From: Hyphochytrium catenoides
Taxonomy: Eukaryota; Sar; Hyphochytriomycetes; Hyphochytriales; Hyphochytriaceae
Assembly (NCBI GenBank): GCA_900088475.1
Contig: FLMG01003674.1
Span: forward strand, 1-11,707
Length of the DNA: 11,707 bases
Direction of reading: 5' to 3'
Shown one piece after another: positions 1 to 9,622 of the stretch. How positions within the stretch are numbered: position 1 is the first letter of the stretch; the number at the start of each line of letters is the position of its first letter. A program made the position numbers and the translations under genes. Below the pieces are notes generated by a model. It ran no database searches. It saw only the letters and a list, made by a program, of their open reading frames with translations, and was not told where the DNA came from.

Positions 1-5
1 CTTCT

Positions 6-40
<35 letters not shown>

Positions 41-111
41 GTCTCTCTCTCTCTGTCTCTCTCTCTCTGTCTCTCTCTCCTTCTCTCTCTGTCTGTCTCT
101 CTGTCTCTCTG

Positions 112-152
<41 letters not shown>

Positions 153-196
153 GTCTCTCTCTCTCTCGCTCTCTCTCTCTCTGTCTCTCTCTCTCG
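1..196. repeat. Imperfect (CT)n microsatellite with CTGT interruptions
   Basis: Nearly pure pyrimidine on the plus strand. CT dinucleotide runs are broken at irregular intervals by single G substitutions giving CTGTCT. The array begins at or before the window edge, so its full length is unknown. No coding sequence is visible in it. Confidence 0.95.
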
Positions 197-2161
197 TCTC
201 CCCTGCCCCTAGCTTCTACCTCTTGTCTCCTTCTTCTTCTGCCTAGAATTTAGAACACGACGCCTTTTCCTTTATGTCCCAATGCAAATGTTATACGTTG
301 CGGGCTATCAACGACAATGATTCTTGAACACTGGGAACACTGGGCAGGAGGTAGAAGAGCTGCATTATTGGGTAAAAGAACTACTGAATACTGAAATGTA
401 GGATTATCAGAAGGGAAGGAGGACAGCAGAGGCCGAGTCATCATCACCACCTCCTCCTCCTCCCTCCTGATTTTTTTGGATGGAGAGAGTAATGGCGGAC
501 AATAGAAGGAAGGCACAGCTACTTCCTCCCTCAACAAGAGCTTGGCGAAGAGGAGGAGGAGCCAGTAATAAGGCCCTCCTAACTGCAAAGGTCTCAACAG
601 GTTAGGATCTGCCCTCGTCTTCTTCCTCTTTTTCTTCTTCTTCTTCTTCTTTTTCCTCCTCTTTTATCATCAGATTGAAAAGAACCCATACACCTTCTTC
701 TTCTTCTTCGGCCCCACAACCAACATCCTCAACATCGAGAAGATTATTAGAAGAAGAAGGAAGAGGAGGTCCTGCAAGGCAGGTGTGGTCCGTCGTCGGT
801 CTTCTCTCCTGCTAAACCCAATCTTATCGGTATCTTCTCTCCTCCTCCTCCTCCTCTCCTACAGCAGCAGCAGCCAAGCAGTCGCGCAGCAAGCAACACA
901 GCGCAGTGTTGGGGTGGTGGTGGGCAGTCTGGTCTTGCAGAGCCAAAGCGATTTCCATTTCTGTACAACAACAGTAGTTTGCACCACTTTACATACCTTT
1001 GTATCCATCACTGCTTGTGGCGGCCCTCTCTCCCTTCTGATGATCTTCCTCCATCCTCCTCCTCTCTCCTTCTTCAGAAAGAGGAGTGAGAATAATAATG
1101 GCTTCCCTTGAATTGTTCACAAGGCATCACAAGGAAAGGATGGAGAAAGACGACAGCAGACCCTCCCAGCAGGCCCTGCTATTGGGACGCATGTGATGAG
1201 ACAAGAAGGCAGGCGGCCCCAGCCCCCAAGCCCCTCTATTCGTCTTCCTATGGGTGGATATGATGTCTCGAGGTACGAGTGAATGACCTCCTACAAGTAC
1301 CACAATAATGCCTTCGTCTTCGTTGTGAGTTCCCCTCGATCCAGCTGGTGAACTCGCTGGTGGACTCCACATGATTAGGGATCCGCAGCTTTGTTCTTAT
1401 GAGAAGATTTATCTATTTCCTGTTATAATAAAAGCGTTCTAGGGCGTATCTTCCACCTCCACCAGCCTCCTACAAAGCAAATTATTGTTGCAGTTGTTGG
1501 GTGATTGTCTTTGCCTCCGTCCGCCGCTATTATTAGGGCATGGCTTCCTCCGTCCTCCGTCACTAGCAGCTGCGTTCTGTTTTACTTTTTGGAACTCTGG
1601 TGCCGTTATCTGTTGGAGCGCAGGGTGGAGAGGCAAAGAACCATTCCTGCGGACGATGATGGTAAGAGCACAGAGAAGAGATAAGGTGGCGCAGTCTTTA
1701 TTTACTGTTAGAAATCTCTATTACAGGCTTATCACATATAAAGCGACGGCATAGAACCAGAAGTGTCAGCGACAATGAGCAAAGAAGGTCCGCCACTTTG
1801 TAGATAGCAGCATTCAACAAATGTTGCATCAGCAGTCACCATTAACACAGCCACTAGGAACTACTACTCCTACCGCGACTATTCAGTGCAACATTTCAAC
1901 ATTATCAAAGACGACCAGTTGTGGACAACCACCATACCGCTAGCAGCAGTAATTTTATTTAACCAGATACCATTCTTGCTCCTACCGCAAGACAAAAGTT
2001 CCTGCCAAGCTCCACCAGGAGGGGGCGGTGCATCATTCTCAAGTGGTGGTTAGTACGAAGCAGCAGCTTTCACCGCTCGTCATTAGGAAAATAGTAGAAT
2101 CCTTCTTCCTGCTCCTCCTCCTCCGTCTACTCCACGTCTTCTTGTTGGTGAGGTGAGAAAG
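197..2161. other. Intergenic or 5'-flanking DNA with CTT/CTC trinucleotide runs; no supportable gene
   Basis: This stretch holds several short trinucleotide tracts: CTC at about 449-468, CTT at about 632-651 and 693-709, GAA at about 747-765, and CTC at about 838-860. Open stretches occur on both strands but are short. They are biased to Leu/Ser or Glu/Lys by the repeats, mostly lack an ATG start, and resemble no family I know. Part of it may be promoter and 5' untranslated leader of the gene starting at 2162. Donor-like GTGAGG and GTGAGA hexamers lie at 2149-2158, just before that gene's ATG, so a leader intron cannot be excluded. Confidence 0.6.
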
Positions 2162-3238
2162 ATGAAAGCGGCAGCCGGAAATCATCCAAGTATTCGTAGG
2201 AACATGAAGACGCCCACTCCTGGCCTATTCATCGCCTTGCTCCCCTATTACTTGTCATTGATAGGACACTTCCTTCTTCTTCTCTCTGCTCAGTGTCCGA
2301 CAGCAGTACGTGCCTACGATTATGGAATCGGGTACGCACGTGATTACTGCGTCACATACTTTGGCAGTATCAGCGCCAACCTTAACCTTCCAGTAGATCT
2401 CCCGAAAGAAAATTTTAACAAAACAATTGCGTGCCCGAAAAAGTGGCGGTTTCCTTCGGCTCGTGGGGCTACTCTGACCTTGTGTCCAGCTGATTCTTCC
2501 AGCGACTTCAACTTTGGCAAGGACGCCTTCCGGAAGCTTGCTATGATGGCCACGCTCTCCTTCGACCCCGGGAAGGCATCGGGGACGATTAAGGATCCCG
2601 TCGCTCACCTAAGGCTAGCAAAAATGATCATCACGAATGGAAGTGTAGATGGACCGTTCAAGAATGGCGGATTACCAGCGGTTCTGGCCGAGGACCTAGC
2701 GGGCGGCTCAAGTCGCACTTACCCTGTATGGACAATCAACGGGACCCAGCTGGCATTGGTGGATGATAAGTCGGTTAAGGAGAGCACACAAGGCGTGCAC
2801 TTCAATTGTTACACCCTAAAGGAGGAAAACCGCATAGGGTATTGCGGGTTTCGGCAAGATGAGAAACAAGGCGGCTGCTGGAGCTCGCAAAGGTTTTATT
2901 GGAACATGCTCAACCCGATGAACTTCACTATCCGCTTCCGAGATAACGATGCAAGCGCTGAGATCTGGGCCAGCGAGGACTATGTGAGAAAGCATGAAAG
3001 TGGGGAGGTCAATTACGGATCGACGAAGGCATATATCCAGTTTGGTGGGTCCAGAAAGCTGCCAAGTATTGTTGACTATGACTTCTGGACGCACTCAGAG
3101 TATACCTACGAAGCTGCGCAAAAACGACTGAACAAGATGACGTTCGAAATAGACGAGAAGCACTTCCCAATCTTCAAGAATGACACCCCTACTGGAGAGT
3201 GGTATGCAACGAGAAACGGCACCTGGTCAGTCAGCTAA
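2162..3238 (+). CDS. Secreted protein of unknown family, Cys- and N-glycosylation-sequon-containing
   Basis: Uninterrupted 358-codon frame from ATG 2162 to TAA 3236-3238. A second in-frame ATG at 2204 would give a shorter, more typical signal peptide and is equally plausible as the start. Residues about 22-44 (counted from ATG 2162) are strongly hydrophobic, followed by AVRA and then YDYG, a good signal-peptidase site near residue 51. The mature part has six cysteines (about 63, 91, 108, 216, 228, 239), which could form three disulfides. It also has six N-x-S/T sequons (about 86, 159, 193, 254, 340, 352). There is no internal transmembrane segment. Composition is balanced, not repeat-derived, which argues for a real gene. 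I do not recognise the family and assign no function. The 3' end is doubtful: the stop lies next to a tandem TCAG TCAG at 3227-3234, where either a 4-base duplication or a GTCAGT splice donor may change the C-terminus (see the following entry). Confidence 0.75.
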   Translation: MKAAAGNHPSIRRNMKTPTPGLFIALLPYYLSLIGHFLLLLSAQCPTAVRAYDYGIGYARDYCVTYFGSISANLNLPVDLPKENFNKTIACPKKWRFPSARGATLTLCPADSSSDFNFGKDAFRKLAMMATLSFDPGKASGTIKDPVAHLRLAKMIITNGSVDGPFKNGGLPAVLAEDLAGGSSRTYPVWTINGTQLALVDDKSVKESTQGVHFNCYTLKEENRIGYCGFRQDEKQGGCWSSQRFYWNMLNPMNFTIRFRDNDASAEIWASEDYVRKHESGEVNYGSTKAYIQFGGSRKLPSIVDYDFWTHSEYTYEAAQKRLNKMTFEIDEKHFPIFKNDTPTGEWYATRNGTWSVS

Positions 3239-3353
3239 CTCGCCCAACAACGACAAATACGGCCGGAGCAGCGCCACGAGGGTAAATGTGAAAGACACCA
3301 TCTGGGCTTGGACCTTTATGGTCCTCCTCGCCCTCACAACTAGAGTGGAATGA
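3228..3353 (+). other. Out-of-frame continuation encoding a C-terminal hydrophobic tail
   Basis: One base out of register with the preceding gene, a frame stays open from 3228 to TGA 3351-3353. It encodes a polar, Asn/Ser-rich stretch (for example NSPNNDKYG), a short basic segment, then a hydrophobic run containing WAWTFMVLLAL, and stops five residues later. That order (small polar residues, spacer, hydrophobic C-terminus) resembles a GPI-attachment signal, or a single membrane anchor with a very short tail. Counting only one of the two TCAG copies puts it in frame with the secreted protein, for a total of about 395 residues. It could be the genuine C-terminus, an allele difference, an assembly error, or chance. 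Confidence 0.45.
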
Positions 3354-5356
3354 GCTAAAGGAAGGATAGGGCGTCGGTGGGCAGGAAAGTGATCGTGGTG
3401 TTTCAGTAATGAAATGCATGTGCAGGATGACTGCGGTAGTTAGAGCGAAGACCCAGCTTGGTATATGGGAAAGTGACAGGGTTTTCTCAGCTTGTAACAA
3501 CGTTACTTTTCCACGCTTCTACACGGTGATGACGTATCCAGCACAACAAACAACGGGGAGCAAGGACCAGAATATGATGGCAGCTATCAGTATCGATAAG
3601 AAAGAGTCGAACATGCAGAAAGAGAAACTGAGGCCAATGGACTAAATGGAAGGAATCAACAGCCCGAATGGCGGCAGCCAAGCGGTCCCTTATATGGCTG
3701 GTCTCTGGTGAGACGATGAATGATGGTAAGAAGCAATTAATCGTTAAACAAAATGCAAGAGACAATTCAAACCAATAACAGTAAGCGCGAAAGGATGGTT
3801 TATATGGTGGGCAATTCGAGGTGGCAATCGCTCTTCTAATACTGTCTCTATTATGTCTCATGATGAACATGCGGCGCAAATTTATCATACACTCCGAACC
3901 AAGTCATCACACCCACGAACAGCACGCATCTGTGATTAAGTATTCCTTGTATAGAAATGTGAGAGCAGGACCTTCAATAGAGTTGGCTTCATGCACGTTG
4001 CTACCTACATCATCATGACGCTCTTTCTGCAAGAACTCTCTTCCTTCCGTCGGTTAGATTGTTATTATGAGGCAGGATTCGCGGCTGATGATATTCTTCG
4101 GACCTACCTGGGGGACATTCAACCGACAGACCTGCAAAGCTTGCCCAATGCTTTGAGGACGAACATGCAGTTGTATGTATGTGATTATTATGGGTTATAA
4201 GGACTAAAAGCACCCAGAGAAAAAAAAAGCTTGTGTACTGTGTGGAGTGTGTGCCAACAAATCATGTCGCTCGCAAGGAAATCTTAGATCTCTTCTCTCC
4301 GTCGACGCTACACGACGATCGGGACTCTGCCATCCCTTCGCCTTGTTGGAGACCTTTGCCCTAGTGTTGCACCCAGTTATAGTCTAGCGGAAGGGAGACC
4401 AAGTGCTAGCCAAATCCATTGTCATGCGTGGTGAGCTGGACTGGTTGTTGCTCGTTATTATGAAGAGCTACCAACCATTTAGATAGTGATACCAATACCA
4501 AACAAGTGGAAGCTGTATTGGCACCAGACCTTTCCAAGGACTAACCAGAGAAGAGGCAGGAAAGGCCCTAAAACGAACGACAGCAAACGAAGAGTCAAGA
4601 GCTTATCTCCGATCAATAGGAGGATACAAATGCAAAAGAAGCAAGAGAGCGACATCTTTCGACTCACAGAGGCACTGCGAAAAACGGCGGAATGGGCTGA
4701 TGAGGCAAGCCGCGGCATATGCAGTTCGACAAAAATACTGTTGGTTGGGTGGTGCGAATAATATGTCCAGGGACTTCTATGTGGACTGAGCGGAAGCAGC
4801 CAGGAACATTGGTTTTGGCAGCGGGGAGTGTACGGAGTTGCCATTCATCGATTTTAAGGGTCTATTACTCACCTCTGTCCACCCATTGAAGGTCATTATT
4901 GAGGTTGCTGAACGCTTACGCGGGGGTGAAGACTGCCAAAATGATGAAGCTCGGAAGCGATGATGTTGGACGATCATCGTCTGTTTGTGGCTGGGGCATG
5001 ATGTCGTTCCACCTGATAAAGGGTCACGGCCGGGTCCTTATTATTATGTCCAATGACGAGGGAAGAAGGACGGTGCGTTCACTCTTCCAAGACTTCTTTT
5101 AGAAGCTATGCCATTCTTCTGACGTACTTACAGTCTTAACTATTGTTCAACAGAAGAGAGATTGAACTTCCCAAGAAGCAGAAAAAGAGCCAAAGACTCC
5201 TAGTGGAAAATGTAGTCTTCCTGCAGTGGTTAGCCCATCAAAGGTTCCTTAGCTGTAACCTGTTGTTTCTTCATCATCAAGTAAAAGTAGACCACAACCA
5301 AGCTCTAGTCATTTAGCTGCATTGCCCTACAACCCTTGTTTTGAAAAGCTTTCTAG
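3354..5356. other. Unresolved region with short protein-like open stretches
   Basis: No gene can be identified here. Three plus-strand open stretches look less random than the rest. The one at 3785-4018 contains a hydrophobic helix followed by MRRKF. The one at 3955-4200 has an ATG at 3991 and reads as an ordinary soluble sequence (for example DDILRTYLGDIQ). The one at about 4182-4364 contains CVECV. A fourth stretch, 4489-4790, is Arg/Lys-rich and has no ATG at its start. The stretches lie in different frames separated by stops, with no convincing splice pairs joining them. They may be exons of an unrecognised gene, fragments of the retroelement that follows, or chance. Confidence 0.4.
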
Positions 5357-5962
5357 CAACCCGTCTCTGAAGCATTAAAAAGCGTGCTGGGAGGTCTCAA
5401 TAATACCTCGACTACCTCTAGGAAGTTGCGGTATCTTTCATTACCCGACTGTTCTATCATCATGAGCAAAAAGGAACGGCGCCCTTTCTGCTGGACTCGT
5501 GACCACCAAGCTGCCTTCGATACCTTAAAAGAAGCACTCTACGGCCCTATAGGCCCCGTATTACGCATCTTTGACCCCAGTTTGCCCATTTATTTCCAGA
5601 CAGATGCATCATAATATGCTTACGGTGCAGTACTCCTGCAGGACGACGCCAGCGGCGAGGCAGACCATTTATACGTGGCTTACGCTTCCAAGCAGTTTTA
5701 ACTCAATCAGCGCAACAACACAACTATAGCACCAGTGAGCAAGAGCTATTATTGGCGATTATCCTTGCGTTAGAAGAGTTTGACGTATACCTGCACGGCT
5801 CACACTTTGTGGGTTGTCGAGACTGATCACCATACCTCACAGTCTGTCTCTCTTCATCACCCAGAAGAAGCTAACTCGATGGCTCACAGATGGTTAGCTT
5901 TCCTAGCAAAGCTACCAACTGTAAGAAGAAGAAGGGAAGTGGTTGGGGTTACTGACTCGTAA
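5357..5962 (+). pseudogene. Ty3/gypsy-type retrotransposon pol fragment (RT thumb and RNase H), broken
   Basis: The first part (5357-5614) begins with SEALKSVLGGLNN, which resembles the RT connection ('SFLGLxNYY' region). It continues with KKERRPFCWT, HQAAFDTLKEAL and FQTDAS, the last carrying the first acidic residue of RNase H. After a TAA at 5612 the same frame gives YAYGAVLLQDD and VAYASKQ, then another TAA at 5699. The frame then shifts: YSTSEQELLLAIILALEEF with YLHGSHFV occupies another frame at about 5719-5811. One extra base at 5812 returns to the original frame with VETDHH and WLAFLAKLP. The acidic residues of TDAS, SEQEL and ETDHH are all still recognisable, so the break-up is fairly recent or mild. 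At least two stops and two frameshifts make it non-functional. The RT catalytic core, gag, protease, integrase and LTRs were not recognised nearby. Confidence 0.85.
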
Positions 5963-8470
5963 CATCATAGTAGAGTCGCCACCACTAGTTATGAGGACAA
6001 CTCAGAAGGCGTTCCTTACTTTAAGCACCTACCCTTTCTGCCGACGACGACGAGAGGAAGTTCCTCCGTCCGCCACATAACCTTGGTGCTTTTGTTGGGA
6101 ATAGAGTTAAGAAAGTCACAACAAACAAAGGAAATAGCTCCTCAGAGATGCCTCTTCTTCTACCCTTGATATGAACATTCTTCGAAAGCAGATTCCATAT
6201 TGCCTGCATACGTTTTGCTGTACCTGCTCCCCAACACCATGTTTGCAGTGGCCAAGGTCAAAAAAGTCATCCCTATTATGAAGAAGTTCGCCATGGTGTA
6301 CGACAAGAAGTATGTCAGCAAATCTGCAGCAGGCCAGCGAGCGACAGGCAGCGGAAAACAACATCCAAAGGCCACGGAAACTACTGACGGAAAGTATTTC
6401 TAACTGCAAGCCATACCCAGAAGAGCTATTTTTAAAAAAAGTCAATGCTGAACAATCCACCCATACGGTATGACCCTTCTTCAGAACCACGAGTGCGAGT
6501 ACACTCGTCGTCGGGAGGAGTTCATAGTCGACACCCAAATGGCTATTTGAAAGAGGTCCAGGCCAAATAAAGAGCAGCTCGTAGATGAAGTACACCTTTT
6601 GAAGCACACCATCCTACTAGTAAGCTGCAGAGCTCCAAACAAAGTGAAAACTCCGAGACACCTTGGAATGTAGATTCTCTGGAGTTCGAAAAAACTCCTC
6701 ATGTATGACTCATCTACAACTGCCTGGTGGTAGACCTACTCTCACGAACAGCTCCAGGCTCCTGTACATAGACACAGATAAGGTGTACTCAAAGTAGATA
6801 GCCCCAGCAGTTATGAAGGTTTTGTTAAAAAGCTTCTTTCCTCAGGTTCTAAGAGACGCTTCATTGCTGCCAAAGGTGATGTCACTCCAGGGAAGTTCAA
6901 ACTAGAAGCGGATAACCAGGACGTCATTCTTCTAGCTCCAAAGGTCCGAAGCAGCCTCCCCACAGATAACTGAACTGCAGCAGCATCAAAGCCAAGGGTT
7001 TCCAAAAACCAATGCTCAAGCTCAACCACGAGAACTTTACAAACCTTGAATGAGCTCAGTCAGCTAGCAGTTGAGAACATGATCTTCAAAAAGCAGTGTG
7101 CCAAGGTTGGCCGCACAGTTGTTGTCTACCTGCAGACGAAGACGAAAGGAAGACACTCGCGATGCTTGATAGGAAATCGGTTGGGTCCCTTTGAAAAAAA
7201 TCGCGGCCACATGGCTACCTCACACCATCTGACCATCAATGCAGTCCCAAAACTCACTGCCACCAGGAGACACTTGTCATCTGCTCTATCTGCTCTCGCA
7301 CAGGCCCAAAGCACCAAATGGTACCAAGAATGTCTGTTGACCACATCTTCTGGACACACCAGGAGTAGTGCTTATCGAGACCTACCTGTATGGTCTGTGC
7401 TCACCCATATCTCCCCCCACCACCAGGACCCAAACCAAGCACGGTCTCCACATCCACAGCTGACAGCACTGTGCCTCACAAGAAACAGATCGCTTCATCG
7501 CTGTCCGCATCGAGTAGTCTGCAACGAGAGAAGTGAATCGCACACTTGCACACACCTCACTGTGATCAAAACAGCTACGGCGGCTTAAGACGAACAGACC
7601 CTTATGATGAGCAACAATTGTTAACCAAGATGAGGGACAATTGGTTCACCAGTGGCAGGGACCGCTGCGTGCAACATGGCATCGCCCTCCAAATGTCTGA
7701 GCTTCGAGCAATAGCACCCAAAGAAGCCTTCATGTGAACCCATCTCCTCTAGTTCCCAAGATGTGGACAATCTTGGATCGAGTGCAGTTATTGGGACTCC
7801 GCTGCGGTCTCTGATGTTACGGACAAGAGACATTCTACAGGTGGGCAGGCAAAACAAAGGAGCGTGATAAAAGAGCGAGGGAAAAGGTGTCGGCACTGGA
7901 AGCCAGCTGAAGAAGGAAGATGGCTGGTTGACTGTGCACAAGTGTGGCTGGAGACACTCCAGGCCTATCTACAGTGTCCAGCGTGAGCCCGATGTGAGGG
8001 AGAAGGATAGTCTCCAATGAGAGGAGCGGAAGGGCCAAAAGAGCTGCACGGATGTAGAGCAATCAAGCCATCACTGGATAGCATGTCGTGACCCACCTGA
8101 ATGGAAAACAGGATTGACAGTCCTACAAAGCCCTTGTTAATATTCGCACGTCCATGTTGCTGGCTGAGACCATCAACCACGAAAAGAAGAGGGAAGGAAC
8201 AAACATGAAGACAGTTAGCATGAGGGCTTCTTTCTCCTACTTCTGCTTCTTCCAACACATCTCCCAGAACATTGGTTGATTGGCCGCTCTTCTTCTTCTT
8301 CGTGGTGATCTGTGCTCTATATTATGGTCCAGTGCTACAACGCAAGCAGGTGCCATGCCCTCCTGCTTGCTGCTGGCAGTTCCTCGCACAAGAAGGATTA
8401 GTAGTATGTCAGACCGCAAAGCAATCCTCATAACAAACTCTTCTCTCTCCTCCTCCTAGTAGGTGTTGTT
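5963..8470. other. Unresolved region downstream of the retroelement remnant
   Basis: No complete gene is recognisable. Short plus-strand stretches of ordinary protein-like composition occur at 6200-6403 (NTMFAVAKVKKVIP), 6782-6973 (EGFVKKLLSSGSKRRF and GDVTPGKFKLEA), about 7046-7150 (NELSQLAVENMIFKK) and 7546-7737. They lie in several frames and are interrupted by stops. Minus-strand open frames overlap all of them and look no better. The region may be further decayed retroelement sequence, since it directly follows the pol fragment in the same direction, but I could not match any of it to integrase or gag motifs and saw no LTR pair. Confidence 0.4.
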
Positions 8471-8472
8471 GT

Positions 8473-8494
8473 ACTGAGCTTATACTGAGCTTAT
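8473..8494. repeat. Two tandem copies of an 11-bp unit
   Basis: The unit ACTGAGCTTAT occurs twice back to back and is followed by a partial third copy (ACTAAGG). It lies just beyond the polyadenylation-like signal of the minus-strand ALG8 gene. Confidence 0.85.
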
Positions 8495-8514
8495 ACTAAG
8501 GATGTCATGCCTTT

Positions 8515-8520
8515 TTTATT
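8515..8520 (-). promoter_or_regulatory. Candidate polyadenylation signal of ALG8
   Basis: On the minus strand this reads AATAAA. It lies 97 nt downstream of the ALG8 stop codon, a plausible 3' untranslated length, and is followed by T/A-containing sequence. Only the motif and its position support it. Confidence 0.45.
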
Positions 8521-8616
8521 CTGTCGTACGCTCACTTGGGCGCTGGGGCAAGGACAGAAAGGATCAGCAGCTTTGGGAGGCAGCGTGGGAGCCCTTGAGC
8601 TCTGTCTTGCCCCTTA

Positions 8617-9574
8617 CTACTTGAGAATAAAGTCAAACTTCCCATCTAGTGATCCTATGTGAGGCTTCTTCATCTCTCTCTTGTCCTTCTCGCCAGGCAG
8701 GAGAAGAGCTCCCACGACTGGGGAGTCCAGGTAGGCGCTCACTGCCTCCATGCGGCGCATGTGCTGGAAACGGGAGAAGTCCCAGCAGTAGAGAAGTCCC
8801 AAGGCGCAGGACGTGGAGATCAACAGCAGCGGAAGAAACTCGAGGTGGCTGTCGTTGGACAGAGAGAAAGAAAGAGAGAGACAAAAGAAAAGAGAGAGAG
8901 AAATGAGCGTCAAAATAGATGAGACACATGCAGCTCTGAACACTCAGAGAGGCAAGAAGGGGGTTATACCAGGAGAGAGAGAGAAAGAAAGAGGCTGCAA
9001 AGGGAGAGTTGGTAAGAGAAAGGAGGCGGAGAAAGAGAGAGAAAGAGAGACCCGCGTGTTAGGGTCTGACCTGAAGAAGAGAGGGTGAACGACCTCGTTG
9101 AAGAGTGTGATGACAGGAAGAGCACCCAGGAGAAGCTTCTCCAATCGGCTGAAGCGCAGTCCTTCCTCTCTGATGTGCCTAAAGAGAGAGATTCCACAGA
9201 AAGATTTAGCCTTGTTCAGAGAGACATCAGGAGTAACATTTGAGAGAAATGAAATAGCAGCGAGAGAGAAAGAAGATAGAGCGATAGCGCAGAAGAGCAG
9301 CAGCGAGTGGGAGGTAAAGGAGAAACAGGCGGAAGGGACACAGAGATACATGAGAGAGCCCAGGGTAAATAGATCAACAGAAAACCGGACACCGAGCTTG
9401 AAAAAGCGCGAGTGACGGTGGAGAGGGAGAGAGAGGAGAGAGAGAAAGAGAAGAGAGGGGGAGGGGGAGAGCAAGAGAGCAAGAGAGAGAAAGAGAGAAA
9501 GAAAGAGAAAAAAGAAAGAAGGAAAGAAGGAAAGAGAACCGAGAAAGAGAGAGAGCGAGAGAGCGAGAAAAAAG

Positions 9575-9622
<48 letters not shown>

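Noticed and set aside
785-1111. 108-codon plus-strand frame with a Leu-rich stretch resembling a signal peptide
   Set aside because: It has no ATG at its start (GTG). Its Leu and Ser runs come from CTC and AGC trinucleotide repeats, and nothing after them resembles a known domain.
1737-1743. TATAAAG as a TATA box for the gene at 2162
   Set aside because: It is more than 400 bases from the ATG, without any supporting start-site signal. A single hexamer match is expected by chance.
6489-6508. 7-bp inverted repeat (ACGAGTG, six-base loop, CACTCGT)
   Set aside because: A stem this short is expected by chance in 11.7 kb, and it has no terminator or regulatory context in a eukaryote.
6116-6607. 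163-residue minus-strand frame considered as Ty1/copia reverse transcriptase
   Set aside because: None of the catalytic or flanking RT motifs are present in order, and the composition looks random.
8626-8631. Plus-strand AATAAA
   Set aside because: It lies within the last coding exon of ALG8 on the opposite strand, with no plus-strand gene ending nearby.
8944-9474. 176-residue minus-strand frame with many Leu/Ser
   Set aside because: Only the part at 9071-9178 is coding (ALG8 exon 7). The rest is CT-rich intron 6 and 7 sequence that happens to stay open.
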